Positions 8,040-16,841 of a stretch of DNA of 64,000 nt are shown one piece after another. A program made the translations under genes and the position numbers. Position 1 is the stretch's first letter. Each line of letters starts with the position of its first letter. The stretch comes from an uncultured Acidobacteriota bacterium. GTDB taxonomy: Bacteria > Acidobacteriota > CAIWXX01. The DNA lies in assembly GCA_903916735.1 (NCBI GenBank), contig CAIWXX010000080.1, forward strand, positions 1 through 64,000, read 5' to 3'. Under the pieces are notes generated by a model, which was given only the letters and a program-made list of their open reading frames with translations, did no database searches and had not been told where the DNA came from.

Positions 8040-9839
8040 GTGAATCAGGATAGTATTCGTAATTTTTCCATTATTGCTCATATCGATCACGGCAAGAGCA
8101 CTCTGGCGGACCGTTTCCTTGAAACATGCGGCGCCCTCAGCCAACGCGAAATGGATGTTCAGGTTCTGGACAGCATGGACCTAGAACGCGAACGCGGGAT
8201 CACCATCAAGGCACACTTCGTTCGCCTGACGTATCAACATTCCTCACGCGGGCCAATCACTTTTCATCTGATCGATACGCCGGGGCATGTCGATTTTTCA
8301 TATGAAGTGAGTCGATCGCTGGCAGCCTGCGAGGGCGCACTGTTAATCGTGGATGCGACCCAGGGAGTGGAAGCGCAGACACTGGCGAACACCTACCTGG
8401 CGCTTGAAAATGATCTTGAGATCATCCCTGTCATTAACAAAATCGATCTGCCGGGCGCTGAGCCGGAAAAGGTGCGCGAGCAGATTGAGCATCTCCTGGG
8501 GATCGACACATCCGAAATTCTTCTCGCCAGCGCCAAGGACGGCACCGGTGTCCGTGACATCCTGGATCGGGTTGTTGATCGTGTGCCGCCGCCGCGAGGG
8601 AATGCTGAAGCTCCTCTGAAAGCCCTTATCTTCGATTCCTGGTTTGATCCGTATCGCGGAGTCGTTGTCCTCGTGCGCATTTTCGACGGTCGTCTCGCTC
8701 CCGGCATGAAGATCATGATGGTGTCGACCGGCCAAGTCTATGAAGTGGAAGACATCGGCGTGTTCACTCCAAAGCTCGCCAAGATCGACGGACTGGGTCC
8801 CGGCGAAGTTGGATTTGTCGTCGCGAATATAAAAAATGTCGCCGACACGAAAATTGGCGACACGCTGACCGATCCACTTCACCCTACACAGACGCCCTTT
8901 CCGGGGTTTCGTGAAGCCAAATCAATGGTGTTTTGCGGGCTGTATCCAGTGGAGAGTTCTGAGTACGGAGAGCTGCGAGATGCTCTCGACAAGCTCCGTC
9001 TCAATGACTCCTCCTTCCATTATGAGCCAGAGAACTCCATGGCTCTTGGATTTGGATTCCGATGCGGGTTCCTGGGCCTGCTTCACATGGAGATCGTTCA
9101 ACAGAGGCTCGAGCGCGAATACGAAATGAGGCTTATCGCCACTGCGCCGAGCGTGCGCTATCGCGTCACAAAAACCGATGGCACTCAGTTCGAGATTGAC
9201 AGCCCTGCCAAGCTCCCCTCACCGGGCGAAATCGCCGCCATTGATGAACCCTTCATTCAGGCAACAATCATCACGCCCGATGAATACATGGGTGCGATTC
9301 TGCAGCTGGTTCAGGAAAAACGCGGCCAGCAGAAGAACCTTGAATACCTGTCACCAAAGCGTGTGATGATCACCTACGACCTCCCTCTCAACGAGATCGT
9401 TCTCGATTTCTACGATAAGTTGAAGAGCGTCAGTCGGGGCTATGCGTCCCTGGATTATCATTTCGCAGATTACCGGCCAAGCCAGCTCGTGAAACTTGAC
9501 ATTCTCGTCAATGGCGAACCGATCGATGCTTTGTCGATCATCACACATCGTGACAGCGCCTATGCGCGCGGCCGTGCGCTCGTCAGCAAGCTCCGGCAGA
9601 TGATCCATCGGCAGCTTTTTGAAGTTGCTCTCCAGGCATCGATCGGAAGCCGCGTCATCGCTCGTGAAAACGTTAAGCCGCTTCGCAAGAACGTCCTCGC
9701 AAAATGCTATGGCGGAGACATCACCCGCAAACGGAAATTGCTCGAGAAGCAGAAAGAAGGAAAGCGACGGATGAAGCGAGTCGGCAAGATCGATATTCCT
9801 CAGGAGGCATTTCTTGCCATCCTGAAGGTTGAAGAATAA
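8040..9839 (+). CDS. lepA: Elongation factor 4 (back-translocating GTPase LepA)
   Basis: 599 residues from a GTG at 8040. All GTPase boxes are present: AHIDHGKST (G1), ERGITI (G2 region), DTPGHVDF (G3), NKIDLPGA (G4) and the LASAKDG G5 region. The LepA-specific C-terminus ends FLAILK. It acts on stalled or mis-translocated ribosomes. An ATG 60 bases earlier gives a longer frame, but family members begin a few residues before [16 protein letters not shown] and AAGGGA lies 6 bases before the GTG, so I prefer the shorter form. The small membrane-protein gene follows 38 bases later. Confidence 0.96.
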   Translation: MNQDSIRNFSIIAHIDHGKSTLADRFLETCGALSQREMDVQVLDSMDLERERGITIKAHFVRLTYQHSSRGPITFHLIDTPGHVDFSYEVSRSLAACEGALLIVDATQGVEAQTLANTYLALENDLEIIPVINKIDLPGAEPEKVREQIEHLLGIDTSEILLASAKDGTGVRDILDRVVDRVPPPRGNAEAPLKALIFDSWFDPYRGVVVLVRIFDGRLAPGMKIMMVSTGQVYEVEDIGVFTPKLAKIDGLGPGEVGFVVANIKNVADTKIGDTLTDPLHPTQTPFPGFREAKSMVFCGLYPVESSEYGELRDALDKLRLNDSSFHYEPENSMALGFGFRCGFLGLLHMEIVQQRLEREYEMRLIATAPSVRYRVTKTDGTQFEIDSPAKLPSPGEIAAIDEPFIQATIITPDEYMGAILQLVQEKRGQQKNLEYLSPKRVMITYDLPLNEIVLDFYDKLKSVSRGYASLDYHFADYRPSQLVKLDILVNGEPIDALSIITHRDSAYARGRALVSKLRQMIHRQLFEVALQASIGSRVIARENVKPLRKNVLAKCYGGDITRKRKLLEKQKEGKRRMKRVGKIDIPQEAFLAILKVEE

Positions 9840-9877
9840 GATAGGAACAAATCTCAGCCAAAAAAAAGGAGGATCAG

Positions 9878-10261
9878 ATGGACAGGAGTAAACGGGCATG
9901 GTGCCAGGAACGGGGTGAAATCAAGTGGGGTTCAATAATCTTGCTGTTGATCATCCTCGGAGGACTCTACCTGGCCTACAAACTAGTGCCGATCAAAATG
10001 GCCTATTACAAGTTCGAAGATACGATGCAAGAACAGGCCAAGTTTGCGAGTGGACGTCATGTCGATCCAGATGGCATGAGAGGCACGCTCATGAAAAATG
10101 CCAAGGAGCTGGAGATACCGATCAGAGAAGAGGATATCGTGATCAACTGGACGACCAATCACATCACTGTGACGGCGACCTGGACGGTCGATGTCGATCT
10201 TCTCGGGTACATCAAGCACTGGCAGATGATTGCGAAAGCCGATAGCCCTCTATTTGACTAG
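9878..10261 (+). CDS. Small single-pass membrane protein (DUF4845-like)
   Basis: 127 residues with one strong transmembrane segment at about 17-37 and a C-terminal extracytoplasmic beta-rich domain of about 85 residues. Size and layout resemble DUF4845-type proteins, which in other bacteria often sit near lepA and lepB; the domain assignment is tentative. AGGAGG lies 6 bases before the ATG. It shares direction with lepA and a terminator follows it, so the two may be one transcript. Function unknown. Confidence 0.8.
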   Translation: MDRSKRAWCQERGEIKWGSIILLLIILGGLYLAYKLVPIKMAYYKFEDTMQEQAKFASGRHVDPDGMRGTLMKNAKELEIPIREEDIVINWTTNHITVTATWTVDVDLLGYIKHWQMIAKADSPLFD

Positions 10262-10286
10262 AGCCTGAAATCTCCTCATCGGGCCT

Positions 10287-10312
10287 AAATGAGGCTTTGA
10301 AGCCTCATTTTT
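10287..10312 (+). terminator. Intrinsic terminator, probably bidirectional
   Basis: A perfect 10-bp stem, AAATGAGGCT / AGCCTCATTT, with a TTGA loop, followed by TT and preceded by AA-rich sequence. It lies between two convergent genes and could stop transcription from both sides, although both U-runs are short. Confidence 0.75.
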
Positions 10313-10355
10313 CGTGAGTACGGAAGATCGTGATAGATCCGATGAGCGGTGAGGC

Positions 10356-10661
10356 CTAATGGACGGCCCCCGGTGTCTGAAACGGTTCAGGAGAAGGGGG
10401 GATCGGACCAAAAGTGGTTTCGTATTTCGTGATATTGTCCTGAAGTGCAGCGAGCAGCCGCTTGGCGTGAGATGGGCTGAGGATAACGCGCGCTTCGAGA
10501 ATGCCGACCTGCGGGCGCGGCGACACATAAATAAAATCGATAGTGAAGTCTTCTGGTGAGTGGACGATGTGGGCCAGGTTCACATAGCGGCCTTTGATCG
10601 TCTCCTCATCCACTTTGATTTCAACGGGACCATATTTGGGATCTTCTTTTTCGGACTTCAT
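10356..10661 (-). CDS. DUF3467 protein
   Basis: 101 residues. The conserved core GRYVNLAHIVHSPEDFTIDF, then ILSPSHAKRLL and LQDNI.KYE, is the DUF3467 signature. Its molecular role is unknown; the family is small, cytoplasmic and widespread. The start is the second ATG (10661), where GAGGAGG is 7 bases upstream; the first ATG, 6 bases earlier, would sit almost on the ribosome site. It is the last gene of the minus-strand run, 26 bases after the namZ-like gene. A TATACT box lies in that gap, so it may also have its own promoter. Confidence 0.88.
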   Translation of the reverse strand: MKSEKEDPKYGPVEIKVDEETIKGRYVNLAHIVHSPEDFTIDFIYVSPRPQVGILEARVILSPSHAKRLLAALQDNITKYETTFGPIPPSPEPFQTPGAVH

Positions 10662-10687
10662 GAACATTCCTCCTCGTGATGATCTTC

Positions 10688-11851
10688 CTAGTATAGTAGG
10701 AAATGACGGCGAACGCGTGCAAAAACATCGAGCTTCTCACGCCAGCCTCGCTCGATCTCCCTGATGGGGATTTCATTTTCGATCATACGCCGGAGAGATG
10801 AGCTTCCGAGCAGGATATCGATCGGGAGCTTAATGGTTTCGTATTCGTACGGAGGCGGCCGCCAGGCAAATTTCTTTTTATGAATCGCACGGCAGCCCTG
10901 GAGGATTGCAATGGCCGTCAGATAGGGTTTGAAACGCAGGCGGTCGACAACGTGCATTTGAAACCCATGGCAGACTTCGCCGCTGTATGTATTGAACGTC
11001 GGTTTGAAACGCGTCTCGCGGAAGACCAGTCCGGGTAAGCGGCAGCCACGAAGAAATTGCGCGACCCGCGCGGAATCGAGCCAGGGAGCGCCAAAGAGTT
11101 CAAATGGCCTTGTTGTCCCACGGCCTTCGGAAAGATTCGTTCCCTCCAAGAGACACATCCCCGGATAGACGGTGGCAGTGTCGAGCGTCGGCATATTGGG
11201 CGACGGCATGACCCATGGCAGGTTAGTTTCATCGTACCAGTTGTCTCTTTTCCAACCGGTCATTGGTATGACAGTAAGTTTCCCCCGAAGGGAAAGCTGG
11301 TCCTTGAACATCAGAGCAATCTCGCCGACCGTCATTCCATGCCGAGCTGGAAGCGGATGGATTCCGACATAGGAGAGGTGTGTTGGTTCGATGAGGTTCC
11401 CCTCCATTACTTTCCCACCGATAGGATTTGGCCTATCGAGAACAATGAACTCAACATTGGCCTCACCGCACGCGCGAAAACAATAGAGCATGGTGCTGAT
11501 ATACGTGTAATAGCGGCTGCCGACATCCTGCAGATCAAAGAGGAAGAAATCTAGCCCGGCGAGCATCTCAGGCGTGGGCCGTAATTGGTTGCCATAGAGG
11601 CTGTAGACTGGGAGCCTTCGCAAGCGTTCGGATCCCACAGGGCGGAGGGCTTGTTCCGTTCCAGAGAGGCCGTGTTCTGGCGCGAAGACGGCGCGGAGAT
11701 GACAGCCGCGCGCAGTCACTACATCGATTGTATGCTGCAATTCCCGGCTCACACTTGCCTGGTGAGCGAGGAGGCCAAATCGTGCGCCACGGTATTTTCG
11801 AGCGTCATAGCGGCTGAAACGGTCAAGGCCTGTGAGAACAGTAGCTTTCAT
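10688..11851 (-). CDS. namZ: Exo-beta-N-acetylmuramidase (DUF1343/NamZ family)
   Basis: 387 residues matching the DUF1343 (YbbC) family, whose Bacillus member NamZ releases MurNAc from the non-reducing end of peptidoglycan chains. Recognisable blocks are FAPEHGLSG, FDLQDVGSRYYTYI, DRPNPIGG, LPWVMPSPNMPT and YPGMCLLEGTNLSEGRGTT. Some family members are exported. This one begins directly with MKATVLTGLDRF and shows no signal peptide, so a cytoplasmic enzyme acting on imported MurNAc-containing fragments is possible. The ATG overlaps the TGA of the amgK-like gene (ATGA). That position, after MurNAc kinase and uridylyltransferase genes, supports MurNAc production for salvage. Confidence 0.85.
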   Translation of the reverse strand: MKATVLTGLDRFSRYDARKYRGARFGLLAHQASVSRELQHTIDVVTARGCHLRAVFAPEHGLSGTEQALRPVGSERLRRLPVYSLYGNQLRPTPEMLAGLDFFLFDLQDVGSRYYTYISTMLYCFRACGEANVEFIVLDRPNPIGGKVMEGNLIEPTHLSYVGIHPLPARHGMTVGEIALMFKDQLSLRGKLTVIPMTGWKRDNWYDETNLPWVMPSPNMPTLDTATVYPGMCLLEGTNLSEGRGTTRPFELFGAPWLDSARVAQFLRGCRLPGLVFRETRFKPTFNTYSGEVCHGFQMHVVDRLRFKPYLTAIAILQGCRAIHKKKFAWRPPPYEYETIKLPIDILLGSSSLRRMIENEIPIREIERGWREKLDVFARVRRHFLLY

Positions 11852-12855
11852 AAAGTGCGTGCTCCATGCGGCAGTTTGTCAGAATCAGAAAAAACCCCGG
11901 CGCCATCGAGAGATGCTTTGAGCGCAGCCGTTTCAGGCTGGCTGATTCGAGCGAGAACATGTCCTTTTGCCCGCGGAATGAACTTGAGATAATCAGTCTT
12001 CCCACGGATTCGGGCTTGAGAGGCAAAAGTGCCGATCGCTTTTATGCTGCGCTGGACGGCGACGAAATCGAACTGTTTGTCAAAATCATAGGCGCTCGCC
12101 CACAAATGCCGAGTGGATTCGTAAAAGGCGCGTTTGCAGGACGAGACAAGATTGGAATCAAGCAGAACATAGCTGTCACAGAGGAGCGAGACCAGGTCAT
12201 ACAATGGATGCCCCCAGCGAGCGTCCTGCAGATCGACGAGGCTGATATCACCGCCATTCACCATGATGTTGCGACTGTGATAGTCGCGGTGGCAATAGAC
12301 TAGTGGCTCGAAGCTGATGGCATCGAGAAGGCGGTTGAAATCCCTTCGGATAGCGACAAGAGCTTCTTCTTCCAATCGCAGGAACCCCGACAGATAATGA
12401 GTTGCGAAGAAATCCAATTCCCACAAGAGTCGATCGCGGCCGAGGATCGGTGGTTCGTATGGCCCTGCGGTTGTTTGGATAATCCGCCGGTATCCGCCGG
12501 CGCCCACCTGGAGCCTGTTGATCAGCGTCGTCGCCTGATGATAGATGGCGGGATACTCAGAGGCCTGTGCATCGCAGAGATGCTGGTCGCCGAGATCTTC
12601 CATCAGAAGAACACCCAAGGACTCGCATGAACTGATGATGCCGGCAACGGGCAACCCCAAGGATCTGAACAAAAGATGCATATGAATGTGGGAAGCCAGC
12701 CGTTCCTTTTCGGCACAGACCAGGAGAACGGATGAATCTGTGCCCCGTGTAATCCGATAGAATGTGTTCGTCGAAGCATCGCCGGCCAGCGGCTCAACAA
12801 CATAGTCCCCTTCAAGGAGTGCATTCAGCCATGTTGACAATGCGGGTGAAAGCAT
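11848..12855 (-). CDS. amgK: Anomeric MurNAc/GlcNAc kinase (AmgK-like phosphotransferase)
   Basis: 335 residues from the ATG at 12855, which shares one base with the TGA of the murU-like gene. The aminoglycoside-phosphotransferase/choline-kinase fold is clear: PLAGDASTNTFYRI near residues 22-35, catalytic CHRDYHSRNIMV (Asp191, Asn196) and metal-binding VDLQDARWG (Asp208/Asp211). The spacing fits AmgK, which phosphorylates MurNAc and GlcNAc at C1. A longer frame back to 12912 adds Arg/Ser-rich residues with no family match and lies within murU. Its place between murU- and namZ-like genes is the main reason to prefer AmgK over another small-molecule kinase. Substrate is inferred. Confidence 0.85.
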   Translation of the reverse strand: MLSPALSTWLNALLEGDYVVEPLAGDASTNTFYRITRGTDSSVLLVCAEKERLASHIHMHLLFRSLGLPVAGIISSCESLGVLLMEDLGDQHLCDAQASEYPAIYHQATTLINRLQVGAGGYRRIIQTTAGPYEPPILGRDRLLWELDFFATHYLSGFLRLEEEALVAIRRDFNRLLDAISFEPLVYCHRDYHSRNIMVNGGDISLVDLQDARWGHPLYDLVSLLCDSYVLLDSNLVSSCKRAFYESTRHLWASAYDFDKQFDFVAVQRSIKAIGTFASQARIRGKTDYLKFIPRAKGHVLARISQPETAALKASLDGAGVFSDSDKLPHGARTL

Positions 12856-13733
12856 CACAGAGGGTAGGCTCCATCGGGCAGAAAAACTTGATCGTGATGA
12901 ACGCCTCCACACAGCTCAACACCCGTTGTCACGATGCACCGTTCAACGATCGCGCCGCCGCAGATCCGGGCGCCGTCCCAGATGATGGAGTCGATCACGG
13001 TGGAATCATGAATCGAAGAATGATCTGCGGCCAGGGTTTTTGAAGCCAGGAAAACAGGAGTATTTTTCACATAAGAAGAGGGATCTCCAAAATCAAGCCA
13101 GCTCCCGTGAAGCACTTCGCCTCTGATTGCGTGGCCCTTCTTGATAAGCTCAGGATAGATCGTGCGATTGATGTCTGAGAAGCCGCTCGGAAGAAAATTG
13201 AAGATGCGGGTGGAGAGAATATGTATGCCCGTGAAATGGTAGGGAGTCGCTTTTGCTGCCGACGCCGGCAGGCTGGGAGAAAGGATGATTCCATCCTTCA
13301 TATCGACGGCGGAGTAATGCCCTTGGTGAGGGAGAAGGAGCATGGTCGCGAGTGCGCCGGCGCGGCGATGCGATTCAATGGCCTCCTGCAGGTTGAAATC
13401 GAAAAGCGAATCCGCGTTGACCATGATGATGGTTTCTTCTCCGGCGAAACATGATGCGGCGTTTGCAAGTCCGCCGGCGGTCCCGAGTATCTCAGGCTCT
13501 TCGGAGTATGTCACATTCAGACCGATCTGCTGTCCATCCTGAAGTAGCTTCTTAATCGAATCCGGTTTGTAATGGAGATTGACCACGGCATCTGTGACGT
13601 TCTGAGAAGCCAGATGGATCAGCAACCATTCGATGAGAGACTTTGGCCCGACGGGGATGGCCGGCTTGGCGAGCAGGTTCGTGATCGGGCGGAGCCTCGT
13701 TCCAAGGCCTGCGGCCAATACCATCGCCTTCAT
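12855..13733 (-). CDS. murU: Nucleotidyltransferase, MurU-like (MurNAc-1-P uridylyltransferase)
   Basis: 292 residues from the ATG at 13733. The N-terminus MKAMVLAAGLGTRLRP with the following KPAIPV is the nucleotide-binding signature of sugar-nucleotide pyrophosphorylases, and VNADSLFDF carries the metal-binding Asp. MurU makes UDP-MurNAc from MurNAc-1-P. At 292 residues it is longer than Pseudomonas-type MurU. The extra C-terminus (about 235-292) looks like left-handed beta-helix hexapeptides, as in mannose-1-phosphate guanylyltransferases, so nucleotide and sugar are not certain. The frame extends 67 codons upstream into the CYTH gene end, but homology begins at 13733. One-base overlap with the kinase argues for a joint pathway. 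Confidence 0.82.
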   Translation of the reverse strand: MKAMVLAAGLGTRLRPITNLLAKPAIPVGPKSLIEWLLIHLASQNVTDAVVNLHYKPDSIKKLLQDGQQIGLNVTYSEEPEILGTAGGLANAASCFAGEETIIMVNADSLFDFNLQEAIESHRRAGALATMLLLPHQGHYSAVDMKDGIILSPSLPASAAKATPYHFTGIHILSTRIFNFLPSGFSDINRTIYPELIKKGHAIRGEVLHGSWLDFGDPSSYVKNTPVFLASKTLAADHSSIHDSTVIDSIIWDGARICGGAIVERCIVTTGVELCGGVHHDQVFLPDGAYPL

Positions 13734-13824
13734 CAGTGGGCGCCCCCCCACGTGATGGAGAATGGATGCCGCATGTTTGAGCGTCGCCTGCTGAATATCT
13801 GGAAGAAACCTGTCACGATCACTG

Positions 13825-14481
13825 TCAGGAGTCCTGCGAACCGCATGCTTTGCGTTTTGCTTTCCGGGATGCATGCATTGAGTGCAGAGTTGCATTGACT
13901 GCACCAGACTTCTTTTCGGAACTCGATACTCCAAAGACCATGTCCCCCGAATGATTCTTCAAGAAGAGCTCGATATAGCTTTCACGGATGAAGTCTTTGG
14001 GACCAAACCCCAGTCTCCGCGCTTCATGCAGGATTGTCGTCCGATGTCCCTCGATTTCAAGAAAATCGCCGATCGGTGTGTGGTCAAGAGCAGCGACCAT
14101 GCGGCCCTTGATGTACGTGGCCCTGTATTTTTCATAAGCAAAAGTTGGATGCATTCCTATCCGCTGCAGGATCAAATGGAAAGCTCCGGCATCCGATACC
14201 TTTGCTTCGATCTCTTCGCGAGCTTTGACCTGTGGAATATCTTCGCGTGGCCCCTTGTAGGTGAGGATCGATGAGGAGCCATATGTTCTTAGTCGCAAAG
14301 CACACCCGCTTTGACGGAGGCGCATGTCGGTTGTGTCATAGAGTTGATTTATTTCCAACGCCCGGCGTTGAAAAAGAATGAATCCGGACCTTTTCAACCG
14401 TTGCGTAATATCGTCGACCTTCTTGACGGACACTTTGATCTCGACTTCCCGCAGGGATGAATTCCATGTCCGTCGATGCAT
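13825..14481 (-). CDS. CYTH-domain protein (class IV adenylyl cyclase / triphosphatase type)
   Basis: 218 residues. The CYTH tunnel-fold signature EVEIKV at residues 12-17 (ExExK) is intact, followed by LRLRTYG, LTYKGP, KAREEIEAKV and DFLEIEG, which supply the charged residues that bind triphosphates and metal. Family members hydrolyse inorganic or thiamine triphosphate, or cyclise ATP. The last 45 residues form a basic, Cys-poor tail unlike the fold. It lies between the polyprenyl synthase (78 bases away) and the murU-like gene (91 bases), so probably in the same transcript. Which activity it has cannot be told. Confidence 0.85.
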   Translation of the reverse strand: MHRRTWNSSLREVEIKVSVKKVDDITQRLKRSGFILFQRRALEINQLYDTTDMRLRQSGCALRLRTYGSSSILTYKGPREDIPQVKAREEIEAKVSDAGAFHLILQRIGMHPTFAYEKYRATYIKGRMVAALDHTPIGDFLEIEGHRTTILHEARRLGFGPKDFIRESYIELFLKNHSGDMVFGVSSSEKKSGAVNATLHSMHASRKAKRKACGSQDS

Positions 14482-14559
14482 GTCTGCTGAAGCCGATCGT
14501 TCCTACCCAATGCTCAGTGAGATTGGGCGTAGAAGCAAAAACGTGGAATTCACCGCCGG

Positions 14560-15546
14560 CTACCGATCGCGTTCGAGGATGAAAATAGGGAGGGTGAGCA
14601 ACGCTTCCTTGATGTCCGATTCTTTGAAGATCGATAGGTGGCGGCGAGCTCTGTCGCCGAAGTCCCGGGCCAGCTCGAACGTCTGCTCCAATGTTCCGTT
14701 CTGCTGGACCATCTCGATGATGAGCTCCCGGCTCACGCTTCTGAAATCCTTCTCCTGGAGAACCTGTTCAATGAGGCGACGATGCTCTCCATTGTGTTTT
14801 TGCAAAAGGTAGATCAGGGGGAGTGTCAGCCGGCCTTCTTTCAGGTCATTGACGACGGGCTTGCCGAGGGCTTGAGGCGTGGCCGTGAAATCAAGAATGT
14901 CATCGACGAGCTGGAAGGCCATGCCGAGGTCTAAACCGTAATCCCGGAGGCATCTCCGCTCGTCTTCGCTGGCGCCCGAAAGAACGGCGCCGATTTCACA
15001 ACACGCCGAGAAAAGATAGCCCGTCTTTCGCTGTATGACGTCAAGGTGTTCCTCCTCGGATGTGTCGATTCTTCCGGAATGGGCCAGTTGGATGAGCTCT
15101 CCCTCCACCATGTGCAGCGTGGCTCTGGAAATAATATCGAGAATGAGCTGGTTGTTCTGCGCCAGGGCCAGTGAGACCGATTTGATGTAGAGGTAGTCCC
15201 CGAGCAACACCGTAATGTCGTTGCCCCACCGCCGGTTGATCGACTGCCGGCCGCGTCGGAGGTCGGCTTCGTCAACGATGTCGTCATGAATGAGTGAGGC
15301 CGTATGGATCAGCTCGATGACGGATGCGTAAGTAATGGCCAAAGGCCCGGAATCGCCGAGGAGCTTGGTTGCGAGGAGCAGCAATGCGGGTCTGATCCGT
15401 TTGCCGCCGCTATTGATGACGTAATGGCTGGCGTCCCGGAGGCACTCGATTCGAGAATCGAGTTGCTTTTGAAATTCGTTCTCGACCTCGCAGAGTTCCG
15501 GCTGGATGCGTGCGTAAATGTCCGATAGAGTGATGGTTGTCGGCAT
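14560..15546 (-). CDS. trans-Polyprenyl diphosphate synthase (IspB-like)
   Basis: 328 residues. It condenses isopentenyl diphosphate onto an allylic primer to make long-chain polyprenyl diphosphates, usually the quinone side chain. GGKRIRP, the first Asp-rich motif LIHDDIVD with DEADLRRG following, and the second Asp-rich motif LVDDILDF are all intact. Residues ahead of the first motif are small to medium (LIHTASL), in keeping with a long product, but chain length is not certain. The start lies 3 bases after the yajQ stop, so the genes are co-transcribed and probably coupled. Confidence 0.93.
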   Translation of the reverse strand: MPTTITLSDIYARIQPELCEVENEFQKQLDSRIECLRDASHYVINSGGKRIRPALLLLATKLLGDSGPLAITYASVIELIHTASLIHDDIVDEADLRRGRQSINRRWGNDITVLLGDYLYIKSVSLALAQNNQLILDIISRATLHMVEGELIQLAHSGRIDTSEEEHLDVIQRKTGYLFSACCEIGAVLSGASEDERRCLRDYGLDLGMAFQLVDDILDFTATPQALGKPVVNDLKEGRLTLPLIYLLQKHNGEHRRLIEQVLQEKDFRSVSRELIIEMVQQNGTLEQTFELARDFGDRARRHLSIFKESDIKEALLTLPIFILERDR

Positions 15547-15549
15547 TCG

Positions 15550-16041
15550 TCACCGATAGTTGGTAAATTGCATGTTGATGCCCAGGTCCGTTTCTCGAAG
15601 CATCTTGATCACCGTCTGAAGCGAATCCTTGTCACGGCTGCTGATGCGCACCTGATCGCCCTGGATGGATGCTTGGACCTTCAGCTTGGAATTCTTCACG
15701 AGCTTGATGATCTCCTTGCCCTTTTCCTGTGGGATTCCTTGCTGCAAGCTGCCAACCTGTTTCACGGTTCCTTGCAAGGCCTCCAGGACCTTGCCGTACG
15801 TCAGCCCCTTGAGCGGGACATGCCGCTTCACGAGTTTCTGCTCCAGGATTTCCTTCAAGCTTTTCAGCTTGTATTCATCATCCGCCGTTAAGTCGAGTTC
15901 GCCTTCGACCAGCGTCACATGGCACTTGCTGCCTTTCAAATCAAATCTGGTCTGTACTTCCTTCATGGTCTGTTGCACTGCGTTCGTGACTTCCTGGAGG
16001 TCGATCTTGGACACGATATCGAATGAATATTCAGCTGCCAT
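15550..16041 (-). CDS. yajQ: YajQ-family nucleotide-binding protein
   Basis: 163 residues, the family length. The start MAAEYSFDIVSKIDLQEV and the later RFDLKGSK, LTADDEYKLKS and KGKEIIKLVK blocks are characteristic. YajQ proteins have two ferredoxin-like domains and bind nucleotides; in Xanthomonas a member is a cyclic-di-GMP effector. It heads the long minus-strand run from yajQ to DUF3467 and has its own good promoter at 16066-16094. Role here unknown beyond family. Confidence 0.95.
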   Translation of the reverse strand: MAAEYSFDIVSKIDLQEVTNAVQQTMKEVQTRFDLKGSKCHVTLVEGELDLTADDEYKLKSLKEILEQKLVKRHVPLKGLTYGKVLEALQGTVKQVGSLQQGIPQEKGKEIIKLVKNSKLKVQASIQGDQVRISSRDKDSLQTVIKMLRETDLGINMQFTNYR

Positions 16042-16065
16042 GAACTTTCTCCCAAAAGAATCCCA

Positions 16066-16094
16066 ATTTTATCATCGCCCTCTCATCAATACAA
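16066..16094 (-). promoter_or_regulatory. Promoter of the yajQ-to-DUF3467 gene run
   Basis: On the minus strand TTGTAT (16089-16094), 17-bp spacer, TAAAAT (16066-16071) preceded by TG at the extended -10 position. It lies 25 bases before yajQ. Confidence 0.65.
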
Positions 16095-16268
16095 ACCGCC
16101 CGGCGAGAAAGGTGAATATGCATGAATTGCTCCGTTCGAGTGAAACGCCAAAGTAGCAACACTGGTCGTCGCCATCCCCCGGTCTCCACCCGGCATTGGT
16201 GTATCTTTATCAACATACTGGTTCATGCCTCCAGACTCGTGTATACTGCCTGCAACAGGCTGCGCGAC

Positions 16269-16841
16269 ATGGATACCAAGCAATTCAGATCTGCCGTCGA
16301 TGAACTCCTCGGCGTCATCGGACGAATCGTCAATCTGAAAGCATTTCCATTCCTTCCCGTTATTTATTCGTCTCTCTTTTACTTTATTGAAAGGGGCGCT
16401 GGATATCGAAAAGCCGTTATGGCCCTGCCAGCTGGTCCCCGTTCACGCCGTGTCACCAATAAGCCTGATAAATTTGTGAAGGAATTCCTGGCGTGTCATG
16501 CGCCCTTTGCATTGGTAGAACGCGATCCTCAATATCAGCGCAGGGCCTTTGAACGGCTCTATCCCGCCGTCGGCCTCCGCGATCCATTCCTGCTGACGCT
16601 TTTCCGCGAGGAGCTCGATTCGGGAGAGATGCAATCCATTGTCGAGAGCTTTGACGCAAAAGTCACTGCCGCCCTGGCCGAAATACCTTCACCGCAGAGC
16701 AAACCTGATTTCTGGAAGGCTCTCGATTCTTTTGTTGCGACAACTGCCGGCCTTGCCACCAGCCTTGCTCGCGAGCGGGAAGTGCAGGACCTCATTCTGG
16801 AACGTGTCAAGAAATTTCTCGGTGTCAAGACGAAGAAATGA
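16269..16841 (+). CDS. Hypothetical protein
   Basis: 190 residues from the ATG at 16269. I do not recognise the family. It looks soluble and largely helical: a hydrophobic stretch at about 24-42 (KAFPFLPVIYSSLFYF) may be a buried or membrane-associated helix, and residues 130-190 are amphipathic helices. The frame reaches back to 16122, but a TG-extended TATACT -10 box at about 16238-16243 falls inside that extension, so the shorter form is preferred. The ribosome site is weak. It overlaps the next gene by 4 bases (ATGA), so the two are a unit. Confidence 0.75.
   Translation: MDTKQFRSAVDELLGVIGRIVNLKAFPFLPVIYSSLFYFIERGAGYRKAVMALPAGPRSRRVTNKPDKFVKEFLACHAPFALVERDPQYQRRAFERLYPAVGLRDPFLLTLFREELDSGEMQSIVESFDAKVTAALAEIPSPQSKPDFWKALDSFVATTAGLATSLAREREVQDLILERVKKFLGVKTKK

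Noticed and set aside
13734-13934. 67-residue N-terminal extension of the MurU-like protein
   Set aside because: It overlaps the end of the CYTH gene and precedes the MKAMVLAAGLGTRLRP family start; no homology expected.
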